Shown here in pieces: positions 1 through 12,115 of a DNA stretch of 64,000 nt. The DNA comes from Panonychus citri (lineage: Eukaryota > Arthropoda > Arachnida > Trombidiformes > Tetranychidae). The notes under the pieces are model-generated. The model made no database searches and had not been told where the DNA came from. It worked only from the letters and a program-made list of their open reading frames with translations. The first letter of the stretch is position 1. Each line of letters begins with the position of its first letter. Made by a program: the position numbers and the translations under genes. The stretch spans positions 1,860,001 through 1,924,000 of the forward strand of contig NW_026515543.1 in assembly GCF_014898815.1 (NCBI RefSeq), given 5' to 3'.

Positions 1-2751
1 AGTTGAGAATGAATTGAATGATAATAGTTAAAATGTCATGGAAGAATAATAAAGAAGAAGAGAAGATGATGATGGAAGATAAAAACAAAAGGTGACTTGG
101 TGAATGAAATAAGTCCAATCGATAAGTTCATTGGTTTGTTAATAAAAACTTTGACTTTGAAATGATGAGGATGAAGAGCTGAAAGAGAGCCAAGAGAGAG
201 AGAGAGATGAGGACGAAGATGATGAATACAAAAAGATGATCAGGGATGAAGAAGAAGATGAATATACCTTTACATGGTTCGAAACTTGTCACGGAGGGTA
301 TTCATTCTTGAACAATAACAACATTTTCTTTGGCAATTTTTATCCCTCAGTCGTTATAAGAGATTATATAATGAGAGTTTCCTTCCTTTTCCTTTTCCCC
401 TCTCCATCAATTCGTTATCCTCATCTTTTTGCCGACAACACTTTTATCCTCATCTCAGAATATAATGTTATCACAATTTCCTTCCCAAAGTTATTATACT
501 TTTTTTTGTTCACTTCAAACTCTAATAATTATCTCCATCCTCATCCAACAGAGACACTGCAATTGATTTCCTGTCTTTTTTTTAATCATCCTCATCATCA
601 TCTGATTCCAATTGCAATTCCAGTCTCGAGATTTAATCTAATTTACTATTAATTCCTGTCTGCTGATGAAAATTGAACTTTTTTTACCGTTACAATTTCT
701 CTTGGTTCAGTTTGTAATTTTCACTTTTCATTTAATGGTTAACATAATCTATTAATGGATTGAAGCTTGAAACAAAAACATTAACATTTAGATTATGTTG
801 TAAATTTATTTACATCATATGAATAAGATGCAATTATTATCATGATAATCATGGTGATAATTTTCGGGATTCCTTTGTGAAATTATATTTATCATCTTGT
901 TATCTCATATCTGAATTAACTGAGCATATGAAATGCTGTTTGTAATTCACATTCCGATGATAATTGTAAGTCAACCAAACAATTGACAACTTAATCATTT
1001 AGCTATTGAACAATTTATCCACATAAATTGTAAACCATAATCAAGATAATCTGATAGATTGATTAGTTGATTGTTGGAAAGTTTAATTTTCCCCTTAAAT
1101 TATTACTTGTCAACTAATTAATCCAACTAATTAATCACAATTTTCACAACTTTCGGGGTTCATTGATTTGATTACGGTTACACCTTTTGATTGTTATTAC
1201 TACTAAATTAACTGATTTAATAAACTTGAAATAAACTGAATGAACATAATTAGTTAATTAGTTGGTTAATTAGGGTAGACAATAAGAAAGAATAAAAAAA
1301 AACTGTCTCAACAATGATATCGAGCTTGGGAAGGGAATTCTGAACAATCTGAAGATTCTGTTTCAAATTCGGGATCGAGATAAATTTACTATCATATGAT
1401 AGATACAACAACAAGATGATGATAAGGATGATGAAGAGGAAGAGGAAGATGATGATGATGATGATGCAAAAGAAAAGGATTAAGAGAAGAGAAAGAGAAA
1501 GAGAGAGAAAAATAAATCGATCGACAAAAAGAGAGGCTTGAAAGATGCTCGAGGTTTTTGTTATATAATATTATCTTCAATTCGAACAGTATTGAGTATG
1601 GAAGGTGAAGGGTGGGGTGGGTTCAGGGTGGAAAATCACCATGATTCGTCTCAGAATGATGATGAGAAGATGAAGATGAGAATAATAGGAGGGAAAGTAA
1701 AGGGGATGAACAAGAATTACAGTTTCGAGAAGACGAGCATGAGAAAAAGAGTAACTAGTTACGACGTATCTTCCAATATTATCTTTCTCTTTTTTCATCT
1801 TCTCTTTCTCCATGAAAACTGTGACTATCACGAATGCTCCAGATAATGTTATATATTTTATAAGGAGAAAAGAAGGCAAAGATGATAAAGGAAGATAAAA
1901 GAAGATAAGAGAGAGAAGAAGGTAGAAAGAGAGAAGATGAAAACATTTCCTTAACCAAGAAACATTCTGTTCTCTGACTTGTTCACTATTCAAGACGAAC
2001 TTTTTTTTTCTTCCTCCGAATTTTCATCTTCATCATTATCATCTTTCTTATCATCTTCTTTCTTCTCATCATTTTGTGCTCTCTCTCTCTCTCATTTTCT
2101 ACTTCTCTTCCTCGAGTGTCAGTGTTTGTTTTCGTGTTTTTTTTTCGAATTTTTATCCGGATTACTTATCATTCCAATCGTCAACATCATCATTATCATC
2201 TCCATCTCTCTCCTTTCCTCATTAATGCACCTTAAGGATTACGCAAATCTAAATGATAATCTGATGAATTTTTCACAACAACACCAACAATAGTTTAATT
2301 GTAACAATTTGGTTAATTTGTTTTCTTTTGTTTTTCTTACCATTTGATTGTTAAATCAAAACATCATCCTGTGTATTCACATGTTGTGTTTACCTGCACC
2401 AAAGTGTGAGTTCATCATCTACATGTGGGTATGTGTGATTAATTTACTATTAATCTTATCAAATTAAATGTGTATGGATTATGATTTTCATTCATTCATT
2501 CATCATCATCACCATCATCATTTTCACCATCAAAGCAACAAATGAAATGAACCTTAATATTTTTACCTTTAACCTATTCTCATGAAGCAGAATAACTCAC
2601 CTGAAGAATATGAATCTTATATTTGAAATTTGTTCTTTTCTCTCTCTCTCTCTTTCTCTCCATGAAAATTTCCACACCCAATTCCATTGCACCTACAGGT
2701 CTATTTTTCCGATTTTTTTATCATTCCCTGGCTTCTTAACCTTCCCTTCAG
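1..2751. other. 5' flank of GluCl gene, no exon assigned
   Basis: AT-rich sequence full of GAT/ATC trinucleotide runs and short GA/CT dinucleotide runs (for example about 194-207, 1451-1466 and 2080-2093). Open frames here (236-652, 1538-1846, 1979-2293) translate to Ser/Phe/His-rich low-complexity peptides expected from such repeats. The missing signal-peptide exon of the channel gene should lie here or further upstream, but I could not identify it. Confidence 0.6.
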
Positions 2752-5700
2752 CTCAGCGTCCGTAAGCTTCCGAGAGCAAGAGAAAAAGATTCTCGACTCA
2801 ATCATCGGTCAGGGTGCTTACGATAGACGCATCAGACCCTCTGGGCAAAATGCAACCGCCGATGGAGGTAAGTGATCTCACCCAAAACCTACTACACCCA
2901 ATACTCAGCCTCCAAATCAATCAATCAATCAATACCATCAACCAGGGAGTTCACCAATAGTATATATAAAAACAAATATTACACAGAAAAAAAAAAGTTA
3001 CGACAAGAAAAATATACTCAAAGTCAATAACTTGAAATTCATCAATATGATATTTAGAAATAGGAAGAAAAAAAATTGTTTCCCTTTCCATAAACTTCAC
3101 CCAAATAATGATAATATTATTCATGATGATGATATTGAATAACATGATGAATTTTTTATCATCTTCATCAACCAACATGATAGTTGACACTATTATTTAT
3201 CATGATATCTTGTTAACATTCTTGAAGCTCATTTATTTATTTTTATTTCTACTTTTTTTTCATTGAACAATTGAACCTAAAATTTTCATCACATCAACTT
3301 TATCTTCATCATTATCATTATAATTGTAACGATGGAAAAACTTTTCATGGTAATGATGATAAAAAAAACAAGGAATAACTTTGATGATGGTTATTATTAT
3401 TATTATTATTATTGCTCATCTGAATATTACCATGAAAACAAAACAGAGGGATAATGATCAAAGATGATTAAGATAACCATGGAAACTTTTTGTTTTATTG
3501 TCTTCTTCCTGATATTGTCATCATCTTAATCATCATTGATCATCATCTTCAAACTCCCTGGTTACTATTAGCAATCATGATATCAAATATATCATTAAAT
3601 TGTTACGATAATCTAATGGTTCATATTATCATTTTTCAATATTTACTGAATCAAAGTGTAAACATAATCATCTGAGCATTGAAACTGAATATGTCACCTT
3701 ATTATATTTATTATATTGGTCAAGTATTATCAGTGGTCAAGTTGTTTCCAATATATAATATGTTTGCATGTAAGTCTTTTAAATTGGTTCATATCATTTT
3801 CCTTGAAAAATTTCATCATGAAAAAAAAAACGTCAACAACATTATCGATGTTGAAATTGTTGCAAAAAAACTGTTCTTGTGATGAATATCATGATTTCGT
3901 ATTCATCAAGTTCATTGTATTTCATGGTGAAAAAAAATGTTATATGGTTTTGATAGATGATTGAAAATGAGTTGATATTATGTTGATCATGATTGTTATT
4001 GTTATATTATCATGATGGTTGTTGATATTTACTGGTCACTGAGTTGAATCAAATTGAGTCTTGATGATGATGATGAACAATAACAAGGAAAAAAAAAGTT
4101 CTGAGTGTATCCATGTCAGTCAATCAACAGTCTAAATAACAATAATCTTGATGATGGTGGAAAAATGTTTCTACCTTTTATTTTCATTACGATGATGATG
4201 ATGATGATTAGCTGATTGTTCAAGTTGACTTGATGATGATAATGATGATAAAAGTTAGAGACAAAGTCACGCCCTGAAGTGAATTACAAAACTAAAGTAA
4301 ATTATACAACCTTTGGAACTTTTTTTTCTTCTTCATCTTCCAGCAAGGATTTTTCGATATTCTTTTACTCCCTAGTCACCATCATGGAAGAGAGAGAGAG
4401 AGAGAGACCCTTATCATCCTCATCTTTCATGATAATAATCAGAGTTTATCTGGAATCTATTCAGTCTTCCGGTTATATAAACGGAATGATTTCCATCAAC
4501 GTTGTTCAATTGAATTTCATTAGCATCATCATCATGAATAATATTAACATGAACAGAGACCAGAAGAGATTTTTTCCTCCTTCTCTGGATACAGAACTTT
4601 TTTCCTTCTTCATCTTCCTCGTCATTATCATGTTTATCAGACACAATAACATGAACACAGAAACATAGAAATGATGATCATAGATGAAGAAGAAAAGAAA
4701 AGAAAAAGAAAAAATGTTATTTCTCTTCTCTTATCGTCATCATCATCATCATCTTCTTCTTCTTCTTCTTCTAACTGCTCAACAGGATACTGAACAATTC
4801 TGGATCGATGATGATGATAATAAAGTTACCTTGATAACAGGATAAAAAAGTTATCTGAATGTTTATCAATCCCATTTATCATGAAAATAACAACATGATG
4901 ATGATTCTCATCATGAAACTCAGTTAATAATGAGACTAGGTCATTGGCCAATGTTACATTATCATTTATTATATTATCATCCTCATCACATGCTAATGAT
5001 GATGATGATAATATGAATTGATCAATATTATCATATATTAATACCTAACTTGTTAGTTACATAATAATCATTAATCAAGAAAGTAAATGTGATTGAAATT
5101 AATTGTCTCAAACAAAATTAATGACATTGGGGCTTAATTGTTATCACTATTTACTAAATGTAACCAAAAAACATCATTATTTTCATTAATTGTTGACTTT
5201 TAATTGAACAATTTACTCCTGCATTTTGAATACAACAATTGATAAACTTTTATCGAGAGGTGAAAATGAGCCCAAAAATTGAAATTAACTTAATTTCGTT
5301 CCAATAATTTGTATCCATTTTAATTCAATAGTGTTAGGGATTAGGAAGATTACTTTTGAGGCTTCTCATCATCATCATCATCATCATCTTCATCTTTCTC
5401 GCCTTCTTTGCTTTTATTATCATGTTAACACTTGATGAAGACATTCAAGGGTAGAACATGAATTTGACATTGGAAATGATAGTTTTTGCTTCTCGATGTT
5501 CAAAATTTTCATGATTTGGGTGAACATGATGAAAACTAGTTGGTTATTGAAAACGGTTAATGATGAGGATGAAGATATAAATGAAAGTTTGATTGGACCA
5601 AAGGATAAATGCTTAAAGGAAATGACATAATATCAGTTATATTTGAGTCTTTTTTGTCTCCATCATCTCCTACTTTCTTCAATCCCTACTACTGACCATA

Positions 5701-5785
5701 TAACATTCACATCATCATCATGAATACAGTTTTCTACTTCATCATTATCCTCATCTTTTTCATGATCATCAGCGATTTCCTCCTG

Positions 5786-5822
<37 letters not shown>

Positions 5823-8800
5823 TGAGAAAGACCAGAAACAGAATAAGTACTTGATCAGAACTTTTTTAGAATCTTATTCCATCTTGATCCTCTTTCTTTT
5901 CTTTCTTTTATTCTCCATCGATTGGACTTCCTCTTCTTTACAATAATAGTATATAACTCTTCATCCTCATCACATCATCATCATCATCTTCCTCTTCTTC
6001 TTCTGACCTGAAATCTCCTTTCATGAGGTCTAGTAAAGGTCACACCTTATTACTTCATTTTCATGACGATAGAATATAAAAAAAGTTATTCCAAGGAGTG
6101 AAAAATATATATTATCATGAAGATAATATTATCTGCAGATAATATTGAACTTTTTGATTCTTTGAAACATTAATGTATAAATATGAATATTATATTATCT
6201 TCATCATTATCATCATCATCTATTATCATTGAGACACGAACATAAACTTCAACAGTAACCATCAATTTCATATAAGTAACCATGTAAACCTCATTTGGTA
6301 TCTCGTTTCATGAGTTCAATTCAATTCCCTTGTGAGATTATGATTCAGTAATTATTTTAATCTTATACTAATTAACAGTAATAATGAAGTAAAGGAAGTT
6401 ATCAGAAAATTATAAATTAGTGATGATGATTATGATTATCATGAATCTATGAGTTGAAATGATGAATGAATATCAAGTTGAAAATTGAAAAACTTATCTT
6501 ATTATTATTATGATGATGTGAAGGGAAAATTGTTATTAATATATTGAGGTGATAAGTTAAATCAAAGAGGCAGAAGATGATGAGTGAATGATGATCAGGG
6601 TGGGATGATGATTATGGGAGTGGGAGGTTGTGGTGGTTTAAGAGGTGGTAACCATGGTGTTTCATAGTTGGCTGAATTCTCAATATATTATATCAAGAAT
6701 AATGATCAAGTTCTGGTGATTATGTGATGGTTATTATGTTTTTCTCTCTCTCTCGGTCTCTTCAACCTTTCAAACCGAATTTACTAATTGTTGTAACTTG
6801 ATTAACTCTCTACAGTTTTGTACAAGTCTAGCTGATGATGATTAATATTCAATCTGGATGAATGAATTAATGACCAATAGCTAATATATATTAAAGTTAA
6901 TTGTCCATTGAAAATTCATTGCTAAAACAACAACAACAAAGTGATGAGATAATTAAATTTAATCCAATTATTCAAAAAGTGATTAAAATCAAATTATGTT
7001 TTCTTAATGAATGTGCTAATTATTTTTCACTTTTTCTATGGAAAAACTTGAAAAAGTGTTAATTGTGTTTTAAGAAATTTTAAAACATTTTCAATTGTAA
7101 CACTAATTTTCTTGTAATTAGTTGATTCAGTTAATGATAAAATGTAACAACAATTAAGAGCACGAAATAATTTGACATGAAAAAAAAGCTCCCAATGAAA
7201 TTGGTTGATTGATTTAATGGAAAAATAATAATAATATTCACAATAACATTTGAGAATAACAATTAAAACTAATCCGGTTAAATTTAAATTCTAATTTCAG
7301 ATGGACCCTGTATAGTTTCAATTAATATTTATCTTCGAAGTATAAGTAAAATAAGTGATCTAGATATGGTAAGTTCGAAACTTTCAAATTCGAAATGCTA
7401 ACAAGGAAAACAAAGTTCGAAAATAATTTTATTTTTCTTCTCCTTTCCGTTTCCTGAAAATCGAATGGGAAACTATTTGCTGCTCTCTCTCTCTCTCTCT
7501 CTCTAACATTTTCTTTTTATTCTATTCTCAGGAATATTCTGTACAAATAACTTTCAGGGAGGAATGGAAAGACTCTCGTCTTCAATATCGAGATCCAAGT
7601 GAAAAAATTCGCTATTTGACCTTAACGGATCCCGATCGAATTTGGAAACCCGATGTTTTCTTTACCAATGAAAAAGAAGGTCACTTTCATAACATCATAA
7701 TGCCCAATGTCCTATTGAGAATCGGCTCAGACGGGGGTGTCCTTTATTCAATTAGGTTGTCGTTAATATTATCCTGTCCAATGAACCTTAAATATTATCC
7801 ATTGGATAAGCAAAATTGTTATATCAAAATGGCCAGTTGTAAGTGTGTCCATCTTTTATTATTCATTCACTGAAATTGTTCATTGTCATCATGATGATCA
7901 CAGAAAATATATATATATCATAAGAAGAGAGAGAAAAAAAAGTTCCAAATTCAAGAGACTTATTATTATTGACAGAAAATCCTTACTACATAATATATAA
8001 TGTATACATCTTTTTATCATTGATTGAATTGGGAATCTAAATCAAACGAAATTGAAAAAAAATAAGTTCATCTCCATCAAATTCGTAACCATGGTTACCG
8101 ATTTTTCTTTCATCATCTTTTTCCCATTTTCTATCATTCCTAACGGTATATTTATTTTTCTTCTTTTATTCATTGGATTATATCTGATAAATTATCTACC
8201 CTCACCTCATCCTCATCATCCCACTCCTGATGCTTACTTTTTTTCGGGGATAAAAGTTTCAATGTCTCATGAACAAGAAAAACAAAATACACCAAATCTT
8301 ATATACTAAATGCAATCAAATGAAATGAAATAATCATTTACACCCATGAAATAGATTCAACATGATGATGATGATGATGATAAGGATTGAGGATTAGGAT
8401 GAAATCAGATGACAATGTTGATGATAAGGGATAAAAGTAGGACAATAAGTTATACAACTCAAATGAATTCATTGACAGAAACAACAAAATTAACAATTTA
8501 TTTTGATTGTTGAATCTAAACAACACAATCAATTGTTATTCCAATTCATTAATAACATACAATTTACATCACTATAAATTTACAACTTGAATAAATCATC
8601 ATCATCAACATCATGAGAAGCAAAAAATAATATTAATCAATGACAACAATCAAATATCAAAGTAATCAAATTAACTGATTATTATTATTAGGAAAGAAAC
8701 AATTAATGAAAAACTATTGATTACAAGATCTTGGAATCATCATCATTATCAATAGTTAATCATGATTAATGAACAATATCAATTATCGATAGGGAGGAAA

Positions 8801-11800
8801 AGATAATCAATCAATTGATTAAGTAAACTAACAACAATTAACTTTTACTGAGAAAATTTTTTTTTCTCCATTTTTCCATTTCAAATGTGATTTTGTCACC
8901 TTAAAATCCTCGTTGGTTTGACCTGGTAACCTGATTAAAACGAATCACCATTTTCATCCTCATCAACTGAATGATGAACATTGATGATGATGTTTATATT
9001 TATCTTCCTCATCATCATTCTGGATGAAAAGATGGCTACACAACAGAGGATTTGGTTTTCGTTTGGAAAAAAACTGATCCAGTTCAAGTTACTAAGCAAC
9101 TTCATCTTCCGACATTCGCTTTATCTGATTATATTACCGAATATTGTACTTCCCGAACAAACACAGGTAAACAATTAACCATCTTAACTAATTATCATCG
9201 AAACAATCAATTGTTAATCACCTTTAATTTGCATAATTTTCACTTTCAAATAGTAGAAAATAATGTTAATCCAATTCGAGAAACTTTCTCCATCTCTACA
9301 ACTCAAGTTTCAAGTTGATTAGGATTTTTTTGTTCTGTGTCAAATTTAATCATCCATTTAGATAATGATATTGATTTGACATTGGACAGTGGTCAAGTTT
9401 CATACGACCTTGACCTTGAGAGTATGAAACTTGAGTAGATAATAATAATAGTATTATAAAAATAGAAAGTAAGGAAAAAAAAAAAGAAATTTTCTCAGAG
9501 AAAAAAATATTTTCAGTTATTGGTGAAATTTCAATTGGATGATTTTTGATTTGAGTTAACAATTCACTGATTGTTATGAGTTAATTGTGTTTTGATTTCA
9601 ATTTTTTTTTCTTCTCTACAATCAGGTGAATATAGTTGTGTCCAAGTAAAGTTAATTTTTCGCCGTGAATTTAGTTACTATTTGATTCAAATCTATATTC
9701 CCTGTATAATGCTTGTTATCGTCTCATGGGTTTCATTCTGGTTAGACCCGAATGCTATTCCCGCCCGGGTTAGTCTTGGTGTTACCACTTTACTCACAAT
9801 GGCAACCCAAATATCCGGTATTAATGCCTCACTTCCGCCAGTCAGTTACATTAAAGCAATTGATGTTTGGACCGGAGTTTGCCTTTTCTTTGTTTTTGGT
9901 GCCCTCCTTGAGTTTGCCCTTGTAAATTATGCTTCTCGAAGTGATGCCCACCGGGCAGCACGTAAACGACACCAGGAACACCAACAGCAACAAGTTCAAC
10001 AAGTATTAGGGGGAGGAGGTGCTGGTGGTGGTGGTCTTGGTGTGGGAACCGGTGGATTTGGTAATCCTGGTGGTATTGGAGGTGGTGGTGGTTTGGGACC
10101 TACAGGATTTGGTATGGCTGCTGGTTTCCCTCCACCTCCACCCAAATGGGATTCAGCCATGGGTTGGGAACCACATCAACCACTTCCACCCCACCCTGGA
10201 TCAATGGAGCCTCAACCCACCAAATGGGAGGCTCGAGTTGACATGAAACCAAGAGGTTTCCAATATTCATCTGATAATTTCCATTCATCAAGAGCATCTT
10301 ATGTAATGGTAAATATTCATCTTCGATTATCTTATTTTTGTTTTGTTCTGGAAAAAAAAATCCATTTCCCACTGAGAGAAGAATAGAAAACAAAACTCGA
10401 AAACAGGTAACTTCAGATTCTTAACAAGTATTCATTCATCTTCCGTATTTTCTCTGTGTTTTCTAGCTCTGTTATTCTACTTACTTCGCAGGTTTCATCT
10501 TCATCTCTCTCTCTCTCTCTTCTCGAGGGAAGATGAAAGAGAATTGAAAAAAGTCTTTGTTAAGAGTTTCATTCAAACCGAAAGACTAAAGACTACACCT
10601 CTTACTAATACTACTATTGCTTCATCCTCATCATCCACCCTCACACTCCCACTTCCACTCTCGTCTTCACTCTTATTTTTTCTTCATTTTCCTTTTATCA
10701 TCATCTTTTCCAACATCATGATAATGATGATGATTCTCTCTCTCTCTTTCCCTTTCTTCTCATCATTTTCTGAATCTTCTTCTTCACTGATTAGGTCAAC
10801 TCAATAAGTAGGCTAAACTTATAAGTTCCATGCGTATCTCGACTTTTTTATCTTTCTCTCCCATTTCCACCTCCGCCTCCTCATCCTCATCTCTCTCTCT
10901 CTCTCTACTCCTCCTAACAGTTTTTCTCTCGTAAATAACTTCTAGTCCTTTCAAGTTATCTTCATCTTTCCCATTTCGCAACATAAATATAAGTTTTTCA
11001 CCCACTTTTCAACTTCCTCTTCTTCCTCCTCTTCTATTTTTCCCTCTTCTTCAATTCTGTAAACATCAATCTCTTTCCATGATGTAACAATTGATGAGAG
11101 TGAATCTTGAAAACTCCTGGAAATCTTGATAATAAAATAACATTCTGATAAAGAAAATAGTAAAATGATTAATCGATTAAAAATCACTTGAGACAGAACA
11201 AAAAAACTAACAAAGATTAAATATTTTCCCGATGATCAGAAAAGATTATCTCATCTTGAGATAATCTATCATAACCAATCCTATTTATAACTTTTACACA
11301 ACACCCAAAATTAAATCGTCAATACAACCAACGTCTCAAATTAGTAATTTTAATTACGATGCACAAGAAATCATAATTATTATCAATCAATGACGAAAAT
11401 TGAAAAAAAACTGAAAATACAATTAAAGAAAACGAGTCTCCATCTATTGGTAGAGATTGAAACTAATATTTCGTTGAATGAACAAAAAAGTTAATCAACC
11501 AACTGTTTACTTAATTGAATCAATTAAATAAACCAAATTAAGGTTCTATTAATATAATATATAAATGAAATTAATGATAAATCAGTGAATTGTCACCAAA
11601 AATAGATGTAAAAAGATGAAGGGATCATTTCACTAAAAGGGACTAATCGAAATGTTCACAATTAGTAAACAAGAAGTTGCGACAAAATTAAAGAGACAAA
11701 CTAATGATGATTAGTAAATGATAAAGAAACAATTAAGATTTAAATAGAGAATTAAAAAGAAGAATTTGAAAGAAATGGAATGATAATCATAAATTAGAAC

Positions 11801-12115
11801 TCGATCGAATGTTGTATTGAGAATCTCAAATTGATTTCGAACCTTTTGTTTTCTCTTGTGTCCATTTTCACGAACTTTTAGAAACCAGTACTTCGTGGAC
11901 CGGCCCCATCGCCGAACCCGCCGGTGTCCAGTAATAAATTCCGTCAAGTGGAAGTTCGCACTGCCCCTTATAATCAGAACTTTTTATCTCGTTGGTTCTC
12001 AGCGTTTCAAACTCGATCCAAACGTATTGATGTTTTAGCACGAATTTTATTTCCTCTAATGTTCAGTCTGTTCAATGTCGTTTATTGGATAACTTATGTC
12101 GTGATATTGGGCTAA
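2752..12115 (+). CDS. GluCl: Glutamate-gated chloride channel subunit (5' exon missing)
   Basis: Cys-loop ligand-gated anion channel of nerve and muscle membranes, the target family of avermectins. Exons by phase: 2752 (or 2699)-2867, 7301-7368, 7532-7838, 9032-9166, 9626-10308, 11882-12115 with TAA. The mature N-terminus carries FREQEKKILDSIIGQGAYD, followed by RIRPSG, typical of GluCl. The loop CPMNLKYYPLDKQNC is the Cys-loop. A second Cys pair (YCTSRTNTGEYSC) separates GluCl from GABA receptors. M1 follows RREFSYYLIQIYIPC. PAR before M2 (codons 9760-9768) indicates anion selectivity. M3 ends FVFGALLEFALVNY. M4 lies in the last exon, ending WITYVVILG. The M3-M4 loop has a Gly-rich insert (about 10012-10130). 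The start codon and most of the signal peptide are not found. About 515 codons are recovered. The family call is firm; the paralogue is not determined. Confidence 0.93.
2868..7300 (+). other. Large GluCl intron with microsatellites
   Basis: A 4.4-kb intron between the N-terminal exon and the exon encoding the first beta-strands. It holds many GAT/ATC runs (for example 4193-4207, 5370-5387) and a long GA run. I see no coding exon in it. Confidence 0.7.
5789..5819. repeat. (GA)n microsatellite
   Basis: About 15 uninterrupted GA units inside the large GluCl intron. Confidence 0.9.
7483..7504 (+). repeat. (CT)n tract just before a GluCl exon
   Basis: About ten CT units ending 27 bases before the acceptor of the 7532 exon. 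Besides being a microsatellite, it extends the pyrimidine tract of that splice site. Confidence 0.8.
7839..9031 (+). other. GluCl intron after the Cys-loop exon
   Basis: Intron of about 1.2 kb with donor gtaagt and acceptor gaaaag. It is AT-rich with GAT runs near 8361-8378. The open frames inside (8052-8309 and the - strand frame 8338-8532) are low-complexity and not supported as genes. Confidence 0.7.
10309..11881 (+). other. Last GluCl intron
   Basis: Separates the M3-M4 loop exon from the M4 exon, phase 0 on both sides. It carries CT-rich runs near 10506-10520 and 10890-10906 and a GAT cluster. A short alternative loop exon cannot be excluded, but none is visible. Confidence 0.65.

Noticed and set aside
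236..652. 138-codon frame near the left edge
   Set aside because: Composition follows ATC/CT repeats; no domain and no splice context.
1577..1993. 138-codon frame on the - strand
   Set aside because: Hydrophobic and Ser/His-rich translation of GA/GAT-rich DNA, overlapping other frames of the same kind.
2662..2740. ATG at 2662 as the GluCl start
   Set aside because: It is out of frame with the channel coding sequence and reaches a stop after 25 codons.
4279..4668. 129-codon frame inside the GluCl intron
   Set aside because: Made largely of Ser/Ile/Asn runs from microsatellites; lies within an intron.
10019..10246. Val/Gly-rich frame overlapping the GluCl loop
   Set aside because: Shifted-frame shadow of the real Gly-rich coding sequence.
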